Source: an uncultured Oscillospiraceae bacterium (GTDB taxonomy: Bacteria > Bacillota > Clostridia > Oscillospirales > Oscillospiraceae). Taken from it: a DNA stretch of 52,867 bases. Positions 1 to 9,317 of the stretch are shown here, piece by piece. The translations under genes and the position numbers were made by a program. The stretch is from contig CANQKZ010000005.1 of the NCBI GenBank assembly GCA_947624585.1, forward strand, positions 1 to 52,867, in the 5' to 3' direction. The notes below the pieces were generated by a model. That model was not told where the DNA came from. It did not search any database and was given only the letters and a program-made list of their open reading frames with translations. Position 1 is the stretch's first letter. Each line of letters begins with the position of its first letter.

Positions 1-477
1 CGTATCAACAAGCCGAAGTATTGCTGGTGTGAAAAAGGCGTAAGGCCGTCGGTTCCCTGCCATCACGTCCGGGAATACCGTTATGCTTACGGCGCGGTGG
101 AACCGTTGACGGGCGAATCGAATTTTCTCGTTTTGCCGTATTGCAATAGTGCGTGTATGAATATTTTCCTCAAGCATCTTTCTGAGCAGTATCCGGAAGA
201 CCGAATTGTTCTGTGCTGCGATGGAGCTGCCTGGCATAAGTCCCAAACACTGCAAATCCCAGAAAACATACGCCTGTTTTTTATCCCTCCGTACACGCCG
301 GAGATGAATCCCATCGAGCAGATTTGGAAGGAGCTTCGTAAGAAAGGGTTCAGGAATGAGGTGTTTGCCACGCCGGAAAAGGTCATTGACCGGCTCTGTG
401 ATGTGATCAACGGGTTGTCTGCTGAGGTGGTACGCAGCATCACTGGACGCGAATGGGTATTGTCTTGTTTTTATTAG
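1..477 (+). CDS. IS630-family transposase, C-terminal part (5' truncated by window edge)
   Basis: Frame 1 is open from base 1. Contains VLCCDGAAWHKS and FIPPYTPEMNPIEQIWKELRKK, typical of the IS630 DDE domain. Followed by TTAGTATTAGTAT terminal-like sequence. Confidence 0.88.
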   Translation, partial: RINKPKYCWCEKGVRPSVPCHHVREYRYAYGAVEPLTGESNFLVLPYCNSACMNIFLKHLSEQYPEDRIVLCCDGAAWHKSQTLQIPENIRLFFIPPYTPEMNPIEQIWKELRKKGFRNEVFATPEKVIDRLCDVINGLSAEVVRSITGREWVLSCFY

Positions 478-532
478 GGGTTAGTATTAGTATGAGAGGC
501 TAACCAGGCAATAAATTGAACGTCACCCAAGA

Positions 533-592
533 AACGGGGCTGTGAAGAAACGCGCCAACTCAGGCGAGAACACTCACAGCCCCGTATTTTTC
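533..592 (+). terminator. Rho-independent terminator-like hairpin
   Basis: CGGGGCTGTGA ... TCACAGCCCCG followed by TATTTTT. Confidence 0.7.
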
Positions 593-607
593 TCCGCGCG
601 ACCAAGG

Positions 608-655
608 GAACCTCTAAAAAACCAACGCCCCGATCTTGACGGCAGAGTTCCCTTC
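608..655 (-). repeat. Degenerate end of family A MITE/IS5-like element
   Basis: GGAACCTCTAAAAAACCAACGCCCCGATCTTGACGGCAGAG resembles the reverse complement of the family A right end. Confidence 0.5.
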
Positions 656-741
656 GCACCAGCGTCCGAGACAGATTTTCAATCCATTTTCAAAATGAAT
701 TTGCCCCCGGCAAAGATATTTTGAAAAACCTTTTTGATCAG

Positions 742-1075
742 AGCGACGTGAAACCCCACACAACAGACACGCCCCAGAACGGGCCCCACAACCACCGCCC
801 ACAAAGCGCGGCCCCAAACAGAGCCACCCAGCCTACGACATCCACCGGCGTAAGCGGCCAAGCGAAGTTGATGCCGGAACCAATTAAGTCTTCGGACCGC
901 GCGGCTATGGTTCCACCCAGACGTACCGACAACAACCGCGTGAGCCGACCCGAGATACACGGTAGGAGACTAAAGTCTTCCACCGCGCCCCAAACCGCCT
1001 TTTCTCTCTTTTGCTTCTTTTCTCCCTTTTGTGCAGTGGGACCCCTCCCACGAAACAAAAGAGAGAAAAGAAGAA
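742..1075 (-). repeat. Family C repeat, copy 1, downstream of pgsA
   Basis: The reverse complement aligns over ~330 bp with 19301-19629, including CGGGTCGGCTCACGCGGT, GGAACCATAGCCGCGCGGTCC and GGGCCGCGCTTTGTGGGCGGTGGTTGTGG. Starts with a long hairpin. Confidence 0.85.
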
Positions 1076-1155
1076 GCCCCCGGCAGATTCCCGCCGGGGA
1101 TCCCCGTCCGTTGGGACGGCACCCCATCAAGGCCCACGCGGCCCGAGCGATGCCG

Positions 1156-1704
1156 TCAGATTTTCCCCTCCACCAAAACCTTGCCGTTTTTCGCAAAATA
1201 CTCGACCCCCGACACCACGGTGGTGACAAGGATCACGATCCAGACGAACACATTCACGGTAAAGCTCCCGGCGATGGCGATATCCGCCACCGGCGTCATC
1301 ATGACGCACAGGCCGATCATGGTGCAGGCGGTCTTGATCTTTCCGCTCCATCCGGCGGCCATGACGGTGCCGTGGGAGGCGGCCACCATGCGAAGGCCCG
1401 AGACGGCCAGCTCCCGGGCGATGACCACCATGCAGACCCAGGAGGGCATTTTGCCCTGCTCCACGAAGATCACCATGGCGGAGATCACCAGAAGCTTGTC
1501 CGCCAGCGGGTCCATGAATTTGCCGAAATCCGTCACCAGCCCCTGGGAACGGGCGATCTTGCCGTCTACAAAATCCGTGAGGCTCGCCACGATGAACACC
1601 CCCAGCGCCACCCAGCGGTTCCACAGAAGCAGAGTCGCCATGAACACCGGCACCAGGATCATTCTCAGAACTGTCAGCTTGTTGGGTAGATTCATATTTT
1701 TCAT
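1156..1704 (-). CDS. pgsA: CDP-diacylglycerol--glycerol-3-phosphate 3-phosphatidyltransferase
   Basis: MNLPNKLTVLRMILVPVF and D(x)2DG-type motif (LTDFVDGKIARSQGLVTDFGKFMDPLADK). Start set at MKNMNLPNKL; the ORF upstream of it runs into the adjacent MITE. Confidence 0.92.
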   Translation of the reverse strand: MKNMNLPNKLTVLRMILVPVFMATLLLWNRWVALGVFIVASLTDFVDGKIARSQGLVTDFGKFMDPLADKLLVISAMVIFVEQGKMPSWVCMVVIARELAVSGLRMVAASHGTVMAAGWSGKIKTACTMIGLCVMMTPVADIAIAGSFTVNVFVWIVILVTTVVSGVEYFAKNGKVLVEGKI

Positions 1705-1720
1705 TTTTCCGTTTCCTTTC

Positions 1721-1974
1721 ATGCTAATATTCGATAAAAAGCTTTAACCGAGCGACGAGGATTTTTTCGCAAGACAAGCAAGGCGGCGCGGAGAACGCTA
1801 TATACGTAGTCAAGCCGCCTGACGCGGTATCCGGGGTCCCCGCGCGGCCTGCCGCGTGGGGTGAGGAGGAGCCGAGCCTGCGCCTGAGGGCGACCAACGG
1901 AAGCCCGAGGTTAAGCGGCTCGAGCGACGACGAAAAACCGCCGCGAATTAAAGATTTTTATGAAATATCAGTAT
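1721..1974. repeat. Family B MITE, long form (~254 bp)
   Basis: Ends ATGCTAATATTCGATAAAA ... GAAATATCAGTAT. Shares the GC-rich cassette GGGGTCCCCGCGCGGCCTGCCGCGTGGGGTGAGGAGGAGCCGAGCCTGCGCC with the copies near 11.7 kb and 47.5 kb. Confidence 0.88.
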
Positions 1975-1995
1975 CACAACGCCGCCCGCGCCGGG

Positions 1996-3330
1996 TCAGC
2001 TCTCCTCCCTGAATACGGCCTCTCCGGCGGGGTCCCCGTCCAGGTCGCCCCGGATGGCCACGTCGTAGAACTCCCCGGGGAGGCACTCCCGGTCGGAGCC
2101 GAAGAAGATGTACCCGTCCACGTCCGGGCTCTCGGCGAAGCTGCGGCCCACGTAGAGGCCCACGTCCTCATCAAAACCCTCGCACAGCACCCGCGTGACG
2201 GTACCCACGCGGGATTCGTTGTACGCCTCCATGATGCCCGCCTGGAGCTCCCGGATGATCTCCGCACGGGCAACCGCCTCCTCCGTGTTCACATGGTCCA
2301 TGTCAAAGGCCGGGGTCCCCTCCTCCGGCGAGAAGGGGAACACCCCCGCCCGCTCGATCTTCGCCTCCCGCAGAAAGTCGCACAGCTCCTCGAACTCCGC
2401 CTGCCCCTCGCCGGGAAGGCCGGTGATGAGGCTGGTCCGCAGGACCACGCCGGGGATGCGCCGCCGGAGCATCGGCAGCAGGGCGCGGATCTCGTCCCCG
2501 GTGCCCCGGCGCCTCATGTCCTTCAATATTTTGTTGTTGATGTGCTGTATGGGGATGTCCAGATATTTCAGCACCTTGGGTTCCGTGGCGATGGTGTCTA
2601 TGAGCTCCTCCGTCATCCCGTCGGGGTAGAGGTAGTGGAGCCGGATCCACTCGATGCCGTCGATTTTGCAAAGCTCCCGCGTCAGCTCCGCCAGCGCCCT
2701 TTTGCGGTAGAGGTCCATGCCGTACATGGTGGGGTCCTGTGCTACCACGATGAGTTCCCGGACCCCGCTCGCCGCCAGTCCCCGGGCCTCCGCCAGGATG
2801 TTCTCCATGGGCCGGGACCTGTACCGGCCCCGGACGGAGGGGATCACGCAGTAGGCGCAGTTGTTGGAGCACCCCTCCGCGATCTTGATGTACGCCCAGC
2901 CCGGCCCGGTGGACACCACCCGGTCCGCCTCGTCCAGCGCCGCGTTGATGTCGCCGTAGACCTGGGGCTTTTTGCCCCTCTCCGTCTTTCGGAGGACGCC
3001 GACGATGTCCGAGACGCTGCCGGTGCCCAGCAGAGCGTCGATCTCCGGCATCTCGGTCATAAGCTCGTCCCTGTATCTCTGGGCCAGGCACCCGGTGACC
3101 ACCAGCTTTTTGAGCTTCCCCGTCTTCTTGAGCTCCCCCATGGCCAGGATGTTCTCGATGGCCTCCGATTTGGCGCTCTCGATGAAAGCGCAGGTGTTGA
3201 CCACGGCCGCGTCGGCCTCCTCCGGGTCGGCGGTCAGCTCAAAGCCCGCCTCGTCCAGCAGGGACAGCATCTGCTCCGAATCTATGAGGTTCTTGGCACA
3301 GCCAAGGGATATGAGACAAACCTTACTCAT
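1996..3330 (-). CDS. rimO: Ribosomal protein uS12 methylthiotransferase RimO
   Basis: MSKVCLISLGCAKNLIDSEQML; radical SAM motif EGCSNNCAYCVIP; C-terminal TRAM-like region. Confidence 0.95.
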   Translation of the reverse strand: MSKVCLISLGCAKNLIDSEQMLSLLDEAGFELTADPEEADAAVVNTCAFIESAKSEAIENILAMGELKKTGKLKKLVVTGCLAQRYRDELMTEMPEIDALLGTGSVSDIVGVLRKTERGKKPQVYGDINAALDEADRVVSTGPGWAYIKIAEGCSNNCAYCVIPSVRGRYRSRPMENILAEARGLAASGVRELIVVAQDPTMYGMDLYRKRALAELTRELCKIDGIEWIRLHYLYPDGMTEELIDTIATEPKVLKYLDIPIQHINNKILKDMRRRGTGDEIRALLPMLRRRIPGVVLRTSLITGLPGEGQAEFEELCDFLREAKIERAGVFPFSPEEGTPAFDMDHVNTEEAVARAEIIRELQAGIMEAYNESRVGTVTRVLCEGFDEDVGLYVGRSFAESPDVDGYIFFGSDRECLPGEFYDVAIRGDLDGDPAGEAVFREES

Positions 3331-3965
3331 GGCTCCTCCGTCTCCGAAATATCGTAATATTCATACCTTGAAAGGGCGCTCTTGATCTCGCCCCAGCCGT
3401 AGCCCCGCCGCAGAAGCATATCGGTGAGGCGCTTCAATTCCTTCCTGTCCGGCTCCGCCCCCCGAAGCCTGCGGTCGATGAGAGCGTCGATAGCCTCCGT
3501 GTCCTCGGGAAGCTCCGCCAGGGCGTCCTCCCACAGCTCTTTGGGCACGCCCCGCCTGTAGAGCTCCTGCCGGACTCGCCCGGGGCCGTACCCCTTCCCG
3601 GCGTAATGCCGGACAAGGGACGCGGCGTACTGGGCGTCGTCCAGATACCCCAGGCCCTCTAAGTAGTCGACGGCGCTCTGAACGTCCTCCGGCGTCTCGC
3701 CCTTCTCCGTGAGCTTATCCGTCAGCTCGTGCCGGGACATGGGCCGCGTCCCCAGAAGCCGCAGCGCCCTGGCCCGGGCCCCCAGCCGGGACACGTCCGC
3801 GCGCAGCGCCGCGAACTCCTCCTCGGAGTAGGCCCGCCCCGTGAACAGGGAGTGGTCCGCGATGACGGAGAGGCCCACCTCCAACGTCTCGCCGGTGTCA
3901 AAGTCCGCGTACCAGCGGTCTTTGACCTTTTTCGACTCCGTGAGCTTTGTGACCGTGTGCGTCAT
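3327..3965 (-). CDS. recX: Regulatory protein RecX
   Basis: RecX-like helical repeats (ALRLLGTRPMSRHELTDKL, VVDYLEGLGYLDDAQYA-type, GPGRVRQELYRRGV); directly follows recA. Confidence 0.92.
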   Translation of the reverse strand: MTHTVTKLTESKKVKDRWYADFDTGETLEVGLSVIADHSLFTGRAYSEEEFAALRADVSRLGARARALRLLGTRPMSRHELTDKLTEKGETPEDVQSAVDYLEGLGYLDDAQYAASLVRHYAGKGYGPGRVRQELYRRGVPKELWEDALAELPEDTEAIDALIDRRLRGAEPDRKELKRLTDMLLRRGYGWGEIKSALSRYEYYDISETEEP

Positions 3966-5071
3966 CAGCCCTCAAAGTCCTCCGCGGACACATCCACGGC
4001 CCTTCCCGCCGCCTTGGCGGCCGCCTGGGCCTGGGGGGACAGGAGCTTGTAGGCGTTGGCCCGGATCTGTTCCTCCAGCCGGTCCGCCTCCTCCGGGTTG
4101 TCCGCCAGATACTGCCGCATCCCGTCCTTGCCTTGGATGCGCACGTCGCCGAAGGTGAACCAGGCGCCGCCCTTCTCGATGAGTTCCAGCTTCACGCCCA
4201 GATCCACCAGCTCCCCGAAGCGGCTGATGCCCTCGCCGTACATGATGTCGAACTCCGCCTCCCGGAAGGGGGGCGCCACCTTGTTCTTGACGATCTTGGC
4301 CCTGGTCCGGTTGCCCACCACCTCGGAACCGTTTTTCAGCGTCTCCACCCGGCGCATATCGATGCGGACGGAGGCGAAATACTTCAACGCCCGCCCGCCG
4401 GGGGTTGTCTCCGGGTTTCCGTACATGACGCCGATCTTCTCCCGGAGCTGATTGATGAAGATGACCACGCAGTTTGTCTTGGAGATGACCCCCGCCAGCT
4501 TCCGCAGGGCCTGGCTCATGAGCCTCGCCACCACGCCCACAGAGGAGTCGCCCATCTCGCCCTCGATCTCGCTCCGGGGCACCAGGGCCGCCACGGAATC
4601 CACCACCACCACGTCCACGGCGCCGGAGCGGACCAGCGTCTCGGTGATGGCAAGGGCGTCCTCGCCGGTGTCCGGCTGGGAGATCAGCAGATTCTCGATG
4701 TTGACCCCCAGCGCCCGGGCGTAGGCCGGTTCCAGGGCGTGCTCCACGTCGATGTACGCCGCCTCGCCGCCCCGCTTCTGGGCCTGGGCCACGATGTGCA
4801 GGGCAAGCGTCGTCTTGCCGCAGGACTCGGGCCCGTAAATCTCGATAATGCGCCCCTTGGGCACGCCGCCGATCCCCAGGGCAAAATCCAGCGCCAGGGA
4901 CCCGGTGGGCAGCGCCTCCACGTTCACCTGGAGCCCCTGGCCCAGGCGCATGATGGAGCCCTTGCCGTAGCTCTTCTCTATCTGCGAAATGGCCGTCTCA
5001 AGGGCCTTCTTCTTCGCCTCGTTGTCCGCCGGAATGGCAAGCGGCGCGGGAGCGGCTTTCTTTGTCGCCAT
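3965..5071 (-). CDS. recA: Recombinase RecA
   Basis: [35 protein letters not shown] Walker [31 protein letters not shown]. Confidence 0.99.
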   Translation of the reverse strand: MATKKAAPAPLAIPADNEAKKKALETAISQIEKSYGKGSIMRLGQGLQVNVEALPTGSLALDFALGIGGVPKGRIIEIYGPESCGKTTLALHIVAQAQKRGGEAAYIDVEHALEPAYARALGVNIENLLISQPDTGEDALAITETLVRSGAVDVVVVDSVAALVPRSEIEGEMGDSSVGVVARLMSQALRKLAGVISKTNCVVIFINQLREKIGVMYGNPETTPGGRALKYFASVRIDMRRVETLKNGSEVVGNRTRAKIVKNKVAPPFREAEFDIMYGEGISRFGELVDLGVKLELIEKGGAWFTFGDVRIQGKDGMRQYLADNPEEADRLEEQIRANAYKLLSPQAQAAAKAAGRAVDVSAEDFEG

Positions 5072-5118
5072 ATCTCTTTCCTCCTGTAATCGTTATATTA
5101 TGTAAAACCGTTTTTCTC

Positions 5119-5982
5119 TCACTGCCCCATGACCCCGGCGACCACCCGGAGCGTCCCGGCCATATCCGGGAAGCTGCCCACGCTGCCGAAGCCGTTTTTC
5201 AAAAACAGCTCCTCGATGGCCTTGTTCTGCCCCTCGCCGCACTCGAACATCATGAGCCCGGCGGGCTTCAAAATCGTCTTCCAGGCGGGGATAATGGCCC
5301 GATAGAAGTCCATGCCGTCCGCACCGCCGTCCAGGGCCTCCCTCGGCTCGAAGTCCCGGACGCCGCGGTCCAGGGTGTCGATCTCGCCGGTGGCCACATA
5401 GGGCGGGTTGCAGACGATCACGTCGTACTTCCCCAGGAGCACCGGGGGATTTTTCAGCGCGTCGGCCTCGATGCAGGTGGTGTTCCGGGAGACGCCGCAC
5501 CGGAGCACGTTGCTCCGGGCGATGCGCAGGGCGGGCATGGAGTTGTCCACCAGCACCACCCGGCAGCTCTGCACAGTCTTGGCTACGGTGATACCGATGC
5601 ACCCGGTTCCGCAGCACAGGTCCAGCACCCGCATCCCGTCGGCCCCCCGCCTCTGCATGAGCCGGATCGCCAGCTCGCACAGCGTCTCCGTGTCCGCCCG
5701 GGGGATCAGCACCCGTGGGTCCACGTTGAAGGTCAGGCCCATGAAGTCCCACTCCCCCAGCACGTAGGCAATGGGCTCCCCGCCAATGCGGCGCTTCGCC
5801 ATCTCATTGACCTTGTCCTCCAAAGGCTCAAAGGCGAAGAGCTTCATGTCCCGCATCAGCTCCTCCTTGGACTTGCTGGAGGCGGCGCAGATGAGGAGCT
5901 TGGCCTCTAAGTTGTAGTCCTCGATCCCGGCGGCCTTCAGGGAGCGGCGCAGATCCAGGTACATATCGCTGTATGTCTTCAT
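5119..5982 (-). CDS. prmC: Peptide chain release factor N(5)-glutamine methyltransferase
   Basis: NPPYV motif, VLIPRADTETL, LDLCCGTGCIGI. Confidence 0.95.
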   Translation of the reverse strand: MKTYSDMYLDLRRSLKAAGIEDYNLEAKLLICAASSKSKEELMRDMKLFAFEPLEDKVNEMAKRRIGGEPIAYVLGEWDFMGLTFNVDPRVLIPRADTETLCELAIRLMQRRGADGMRVLDLCCGTGCIGITVAKTVQSCRVVLVDNSMPALRIARSNVLRCGVSRNTTCIEADALKNPPVLLGKYDVIVCNPPYVATGEIDTLDRGVRDFEPREALDGGADGMDFYRAIIPAWKTILKPAGLMMFECGEGQNKAIEELFLKNGFGSVGSFPDMAGTLRVVAGVMGQ

Positions 5983-6118
5983 CGTCGTCGTGGGACCCGC
6001 TCTGCCTCGGGGCTCCTTCGCCGCCCCTCGGTCGCAGGGTCCGCTCCTCCTCTCTGGCCCGAACCCGCATCATCGGGCTTCGGGCCAGTATTTTTAAAGG
6101 GTTTTTTATTGGAATATC

Positions 6119-7063
6119 TCACCACTTGTCGGACCCCTCCTCCTCGGGGATCACCAGCTTCATGGCCTCGATGGCCACCTCCATCATGGAGTCGTCGGGC
6201 TCGGCGGTGGTCACCAGCTGGAGGGCCTTTCCGGGGGCGGAGAGGATGGCGGTCAGAATGTTGTCGTGGCGTCCGGCGTACTTGATGAGCTCGTAGCTGA
6301 TGCCCACGATCACCGGAAGGAGCGCCAGGCGGAGCACCAGCCGGATCCACACCGTGGACCAGCTGACCACGCTGGTCACCAGGATGCTGACGATCATCAC
6401 GATGAAGAGGAAGCTTGTCCCGCACCGGGGGTGGAGGCGCGGCTGGGGCCGCACGTTGTCCACCGTCAGCTCCAGGCCCTTCTCATAGCAGAAAATGGTC
6501 TTGTGCTCGGCTCCGTGATACATCCAGACCCGTTTTATCTCCTTCATTTTGGAGGCCAGAATGATGTACGCCAGAAAGATGAGGATGCGGATGACGCCCT
6601 CGATGAGGTTGCGCAGGATGCCGTTTTTAACGATGCCCGTGAAGAGCCCCGCCAGCACCGTGGGGAGCATGAAGAAGAGCCCCACGGCCAACACAAGCCC
6701 CAAAAACACCGACACACCCACGACGGCCTTCTCCGCCTTCTCGCCGGACAGGTGCTTTTCCAGCCACAGGTCCACCTTCGACGGCTCCTCCTGCTCCTCC
6801 TCGGGCAGGAACTCCGCCGAATAGGAGATGGCCTTGACGCCGTTGACCATGGTCTCGATGAAGTTGACGGTGCCCCGGATGAAGGGCCAGCCCAGGATGG
6901 GGAAGCGCTTGGACAGGGGGTTTAAGGGCTCCACCTTGGATTCCAGCTCCCCGTCGGGCTTGCGCACCACGATGGCCTGCCGGTCCACGCCGCGCATCAG
7001 TATCCCCTCCATCAGCGCCTGCCCGCCGATGGAGGTGCGGAATTTTACATTGTCCTTGCTCAA
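6119..7063 (-). CDS. DUF1385 domain-containing (YqhQ-like) membrane protein
   Basis: IGGQALMEGILMRG, MYHGAEHKTIFCYE, HPRCGTSFLFIVM. Confidence 0.93.
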   Translation of the reverse strand: MSKDNVKFRTSIGGQALMEGILMRGVDRQAIVVRKPDGELESKVEPLNPLSKRFPILGWPFIRGTVNFIETMVNGVKAISYSAEFLPEEEQEEPSKVDLWLEKHLSGEKAEKAVVGVSVFLGLVLAVGLFFMLPTVLAGLFTGIVKNGILRNLIEGVIRILIFLAYIILASKMKEIKRVWMYHGAEHKTIFCYEKGLELTVDNVRPQPRLHPRCGTSFLFIVMIVSILVTSVVSWSTVWIRLVLRLALLPVIVGISYELIKYAGRHDNILTAILSAPGKALQLVTTAEPDDSMMEVAIEAMKLVIPEEEGSDKW

Positions 7064-7105
7064 ATCTATGCCCTCCCGTAATATGTAAACTTTTCGGACC
7101 CGCTC

Positions 7106-8554
7106 TCATTCGAATTTCGGTTCTATGGGGATCCGTATGGTCACCAGCAGTCCCCCGCCCTCGGCGTTACTGAGGGTCAGGTCGCCGCCGTGGTATTTGA
7201 TGATCTCGTCGCAGACGGCAAGTCCGATGCCGCTGCCCCGCTCTCTGGAGCTGCCTTTGTAGAATTTCAGCTTCACCCGCTCCAGCTCGTCCTCCGGCAC
7301 GCCAGGGCCGTAGTCCCGGAACAGGAGGAACACGTTCTCCCCGTCGGTGCGGGTGGAGACGCTGATGCGCTTGCCCTCCCTGGCGTACTTGGCGGCGTTG
7401 TCGAAAAGGTTGTAGAAGACCTGCCGGAGCCGCGCCGGGTCGCCGCTGATGAGGGGCAGCTCCTCGTCGCATGGCTCGTACTCGATGCGCATACCGTCCT
7501 GGCGCAAAAGCTCCCGATAGGCGAAGATGGAGTCCTCCAGCTCCGCCGCCACGTCGCAGGGCTGGGCGTTCAGGGTGAAGCGGCCGTCCTGCATCCTGGT
7601 GAACTCCAGAAGCTCCTCCACCATCTTGGTGAGCCTACGGGCCTCCTGCAATATGATCCCGATGCCCCGCCTTGTGTCCTCGTCCAGGTTCTCGCCGTAG
7701 ATCAGCGTCTCGCCCCAGCCGGTGATGGCGGTGAGGGGCGTTCTCAGCTCATGGGACACGGAGGATATGAACTCCGTCTGGGCCTTCTCCGCCTGGCTTA
7801 TCTTCAGGGACATCTCATTGATGGCCTTGACCATATCCCCCATCTCGTCCTTGTAGCGGCTGCCGATCTGGATACCGTAGCTGCCGCCGGAGATCTGCTG
7901 GGCCGCCGCCGTGATCTCCCGCATGGGCTCCACCACGGAGCTCAAGAACACCATGCTGATCACCGCCACGAAGAGCATCACCGCCGCCCCCGCCGACGCG
8001 GCCACCAGGATATTGGTCCGCACCAGCTTATCGGCGGGCCGCAGGCTCGTCACGTACCGCATGACGCCGATGATCTGCCCGTTGGAGTAGGTCATGGGCG
8101 CCGACACGCTCATGAGGTGTTCGCCGGTGGTCTCCGAGTACCCGTCCCAGGGGGAGATGCGCCCGGTGGTCAGCGCGTCCGTGATGTCCCGCGTCCCCGG
8201 CATGGTCCCGGCGGTCATGGAGTGGGAGCTGAGCTCGATGCGCCCGGAGGTGTTGATGAACTGGAGCTCCAGCTTGTTCACGTCGTCGAAGTTGGCCATG
8301 TACATATAGGCGCTGTCGTAATACTCCGCGTAGGTGCGGGTGATGTAGTTGGCGAAAAAGTCCGTGGCCGTCTTGGCTTTGGCGTGGAGCCCCTCCCGGA
8401 GACTCATGTACACCGTGGCCCGCATGGACAGAGAGTAGGCCGCCACGGCCACCACCACGATGATGAGGATCACCAGCATGGTGGTCATCATGTACCGCTT
8501 GCGCAGTCCGCGTATCTTCAGAAAATGCGCCTTCCTCGCGCCCTTTTGCGCCAT
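7106..8554 (-). CDS. Sensor histidine kinase with HAMP domain
   Basis: SSVSHELRTPLTAITGWGE H-box, FRDYGPGVPEDEL, GSGIGLAVCDEI; N-terminal TM and sensor region. Confidence 0.93.
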   Translation of the reverse strand: MAQKGARKAHFLKIRGLRKRYMMTTMLVILIIVVVAVAAYSLSMRATVYMSLREGLHAKAKTATDFFANYITRTYAEYYDSAYMYMANFDDVNKLELQFINTSGRIELSSHSMTAGTMPGTRDITDALTTGRISPWDGYSETTGEHLMSVSAPMTYSNGQIIGVMRYVTSLRPADKLVRTNILVAASAGAAVMLFVAVISMVFLSSVVEPMREITAAAQQISGGSYGIQIGSRYKDEMGDMVKAINEMSLKISQAEKAQTEFISSVSHELRTPLTAITGWGETLIYGENLDEDTRRGIGIILQEARRLTKMVEELLEFTRMQDGRFTLNAQPCDVAAELEDSIFAYRELLRQDGMRIEYEPCDEELPLISGDPARLRQVFYNLFDNAAKYAREGKRISVSTRTDGENVFLLFRDYGPGVPEDELERVKLKFYKGSSRERGSGIGLAVCDEIIKYHGGDLTLSNAEGGGLLVTIRIPIEPKFE

Positions 8555-8597
8555 GCCCCGTCCTCCCTTCGCCGTTCGTCAGGTAAATTGCGTAAAA

Positions 8598-9284
8598 TCA
8601 GATCCCCCACTTGTACCCGTAGCCCCAGACGGTGGTGATGTAGGTGGGGCTGGTGGGATCGTCCTCGATCTTGATGCGAAGGCGCCGGATGTTCACGTCC
8701 ACCACCTTCAGTTCCCCAAAGTAGTCCCGGCCCCAGACGGAGTAAAGGATGTCCTCTCTTGACAGGGCCCGCCCGGGGTTTTCCATAAAGAGTTTCATGA
8801 TGGAGTACTCCACCTGCGTCAGTCTCACCCGCTCGCCGTTTTTCTCCAATGTCCTGTTGCGGGAGTTGAGCTTGAAGGGCCCCTGCACCACCTCGTCGGA
8901 GGGGGTGTCGTCGCTCTCCCCCACCCGGCGGTAGAGGGCGTCGATGCGGGCGGTCAGCTCCGCCGGGGAGAAGGGCTTGGTCACATAGTCGTCGGCTCCG
9001 GTCATGAGCCCCGTCACCTTGTCCATCTCCTGGGTCCTGGCGGTGAGCATAATGATGCCGATCCTGGAGTTGGAGGCCCTGATCTGCCTGCACACCTCAA
9101 ACCCGTCCATGTCCGGGAGCATGATGTCCAGCAGCGCCACCTTGATGTCCGGGTTCAGGTTCATCTGCCGCAGGGCCTCCGCCCCGGTGCCTGCCTCGAT
9201 GGGGTCGTAGCCGGAGCGCTTTAAGTTGATCACCACAAAGCTGCGTATGCTCGTCTCGTCTTCCAGTACAAGTACCTTTTTCAT
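8598..9284 (-). CDS. OmpR-family response regulator
   Basis: MKKVLVLEDETSIRSF, LLDIMLPDMDGFEVC, DYVTKPFSPAEL, C-terminal winged helix ending WGYGYKWGI. Confidence 0.95.
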   Translation of the reverse strand: MKKVLVLEDETSIRSFVVINLKRSGYDPIEAGTGAEALRQMNLNPDIKVALLDIMLPDMDGFEVCRQIRASNSRIGIIMLTARTQEMDKVTGLMTGADDYVTKPFSPAELTARIDALYRRVGESDDTPSDEVVQGPFKLNSRNRTLEKNGERVRLTQVEYSIMKLFMENPGRALSREDILYSVWGRDYFGELKVVDVNIRRLRIKIEDDPTSPTYITTVWGYGYKWGI

Positions 9285-9317
9285 CTCCGTCTTACCTCTC
9301 TTATCCTCGTCTCGGTC

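Noticed and set aside
87-443. Minus-strand 118 aa ORF at window start (and similar MMLRTTSEDSPLNTSQSRSMTF at 20722-20976)
   Set aside because: Antisense of the IS630 transposase and its remnant; similarity between them only reflects the IS repeat.
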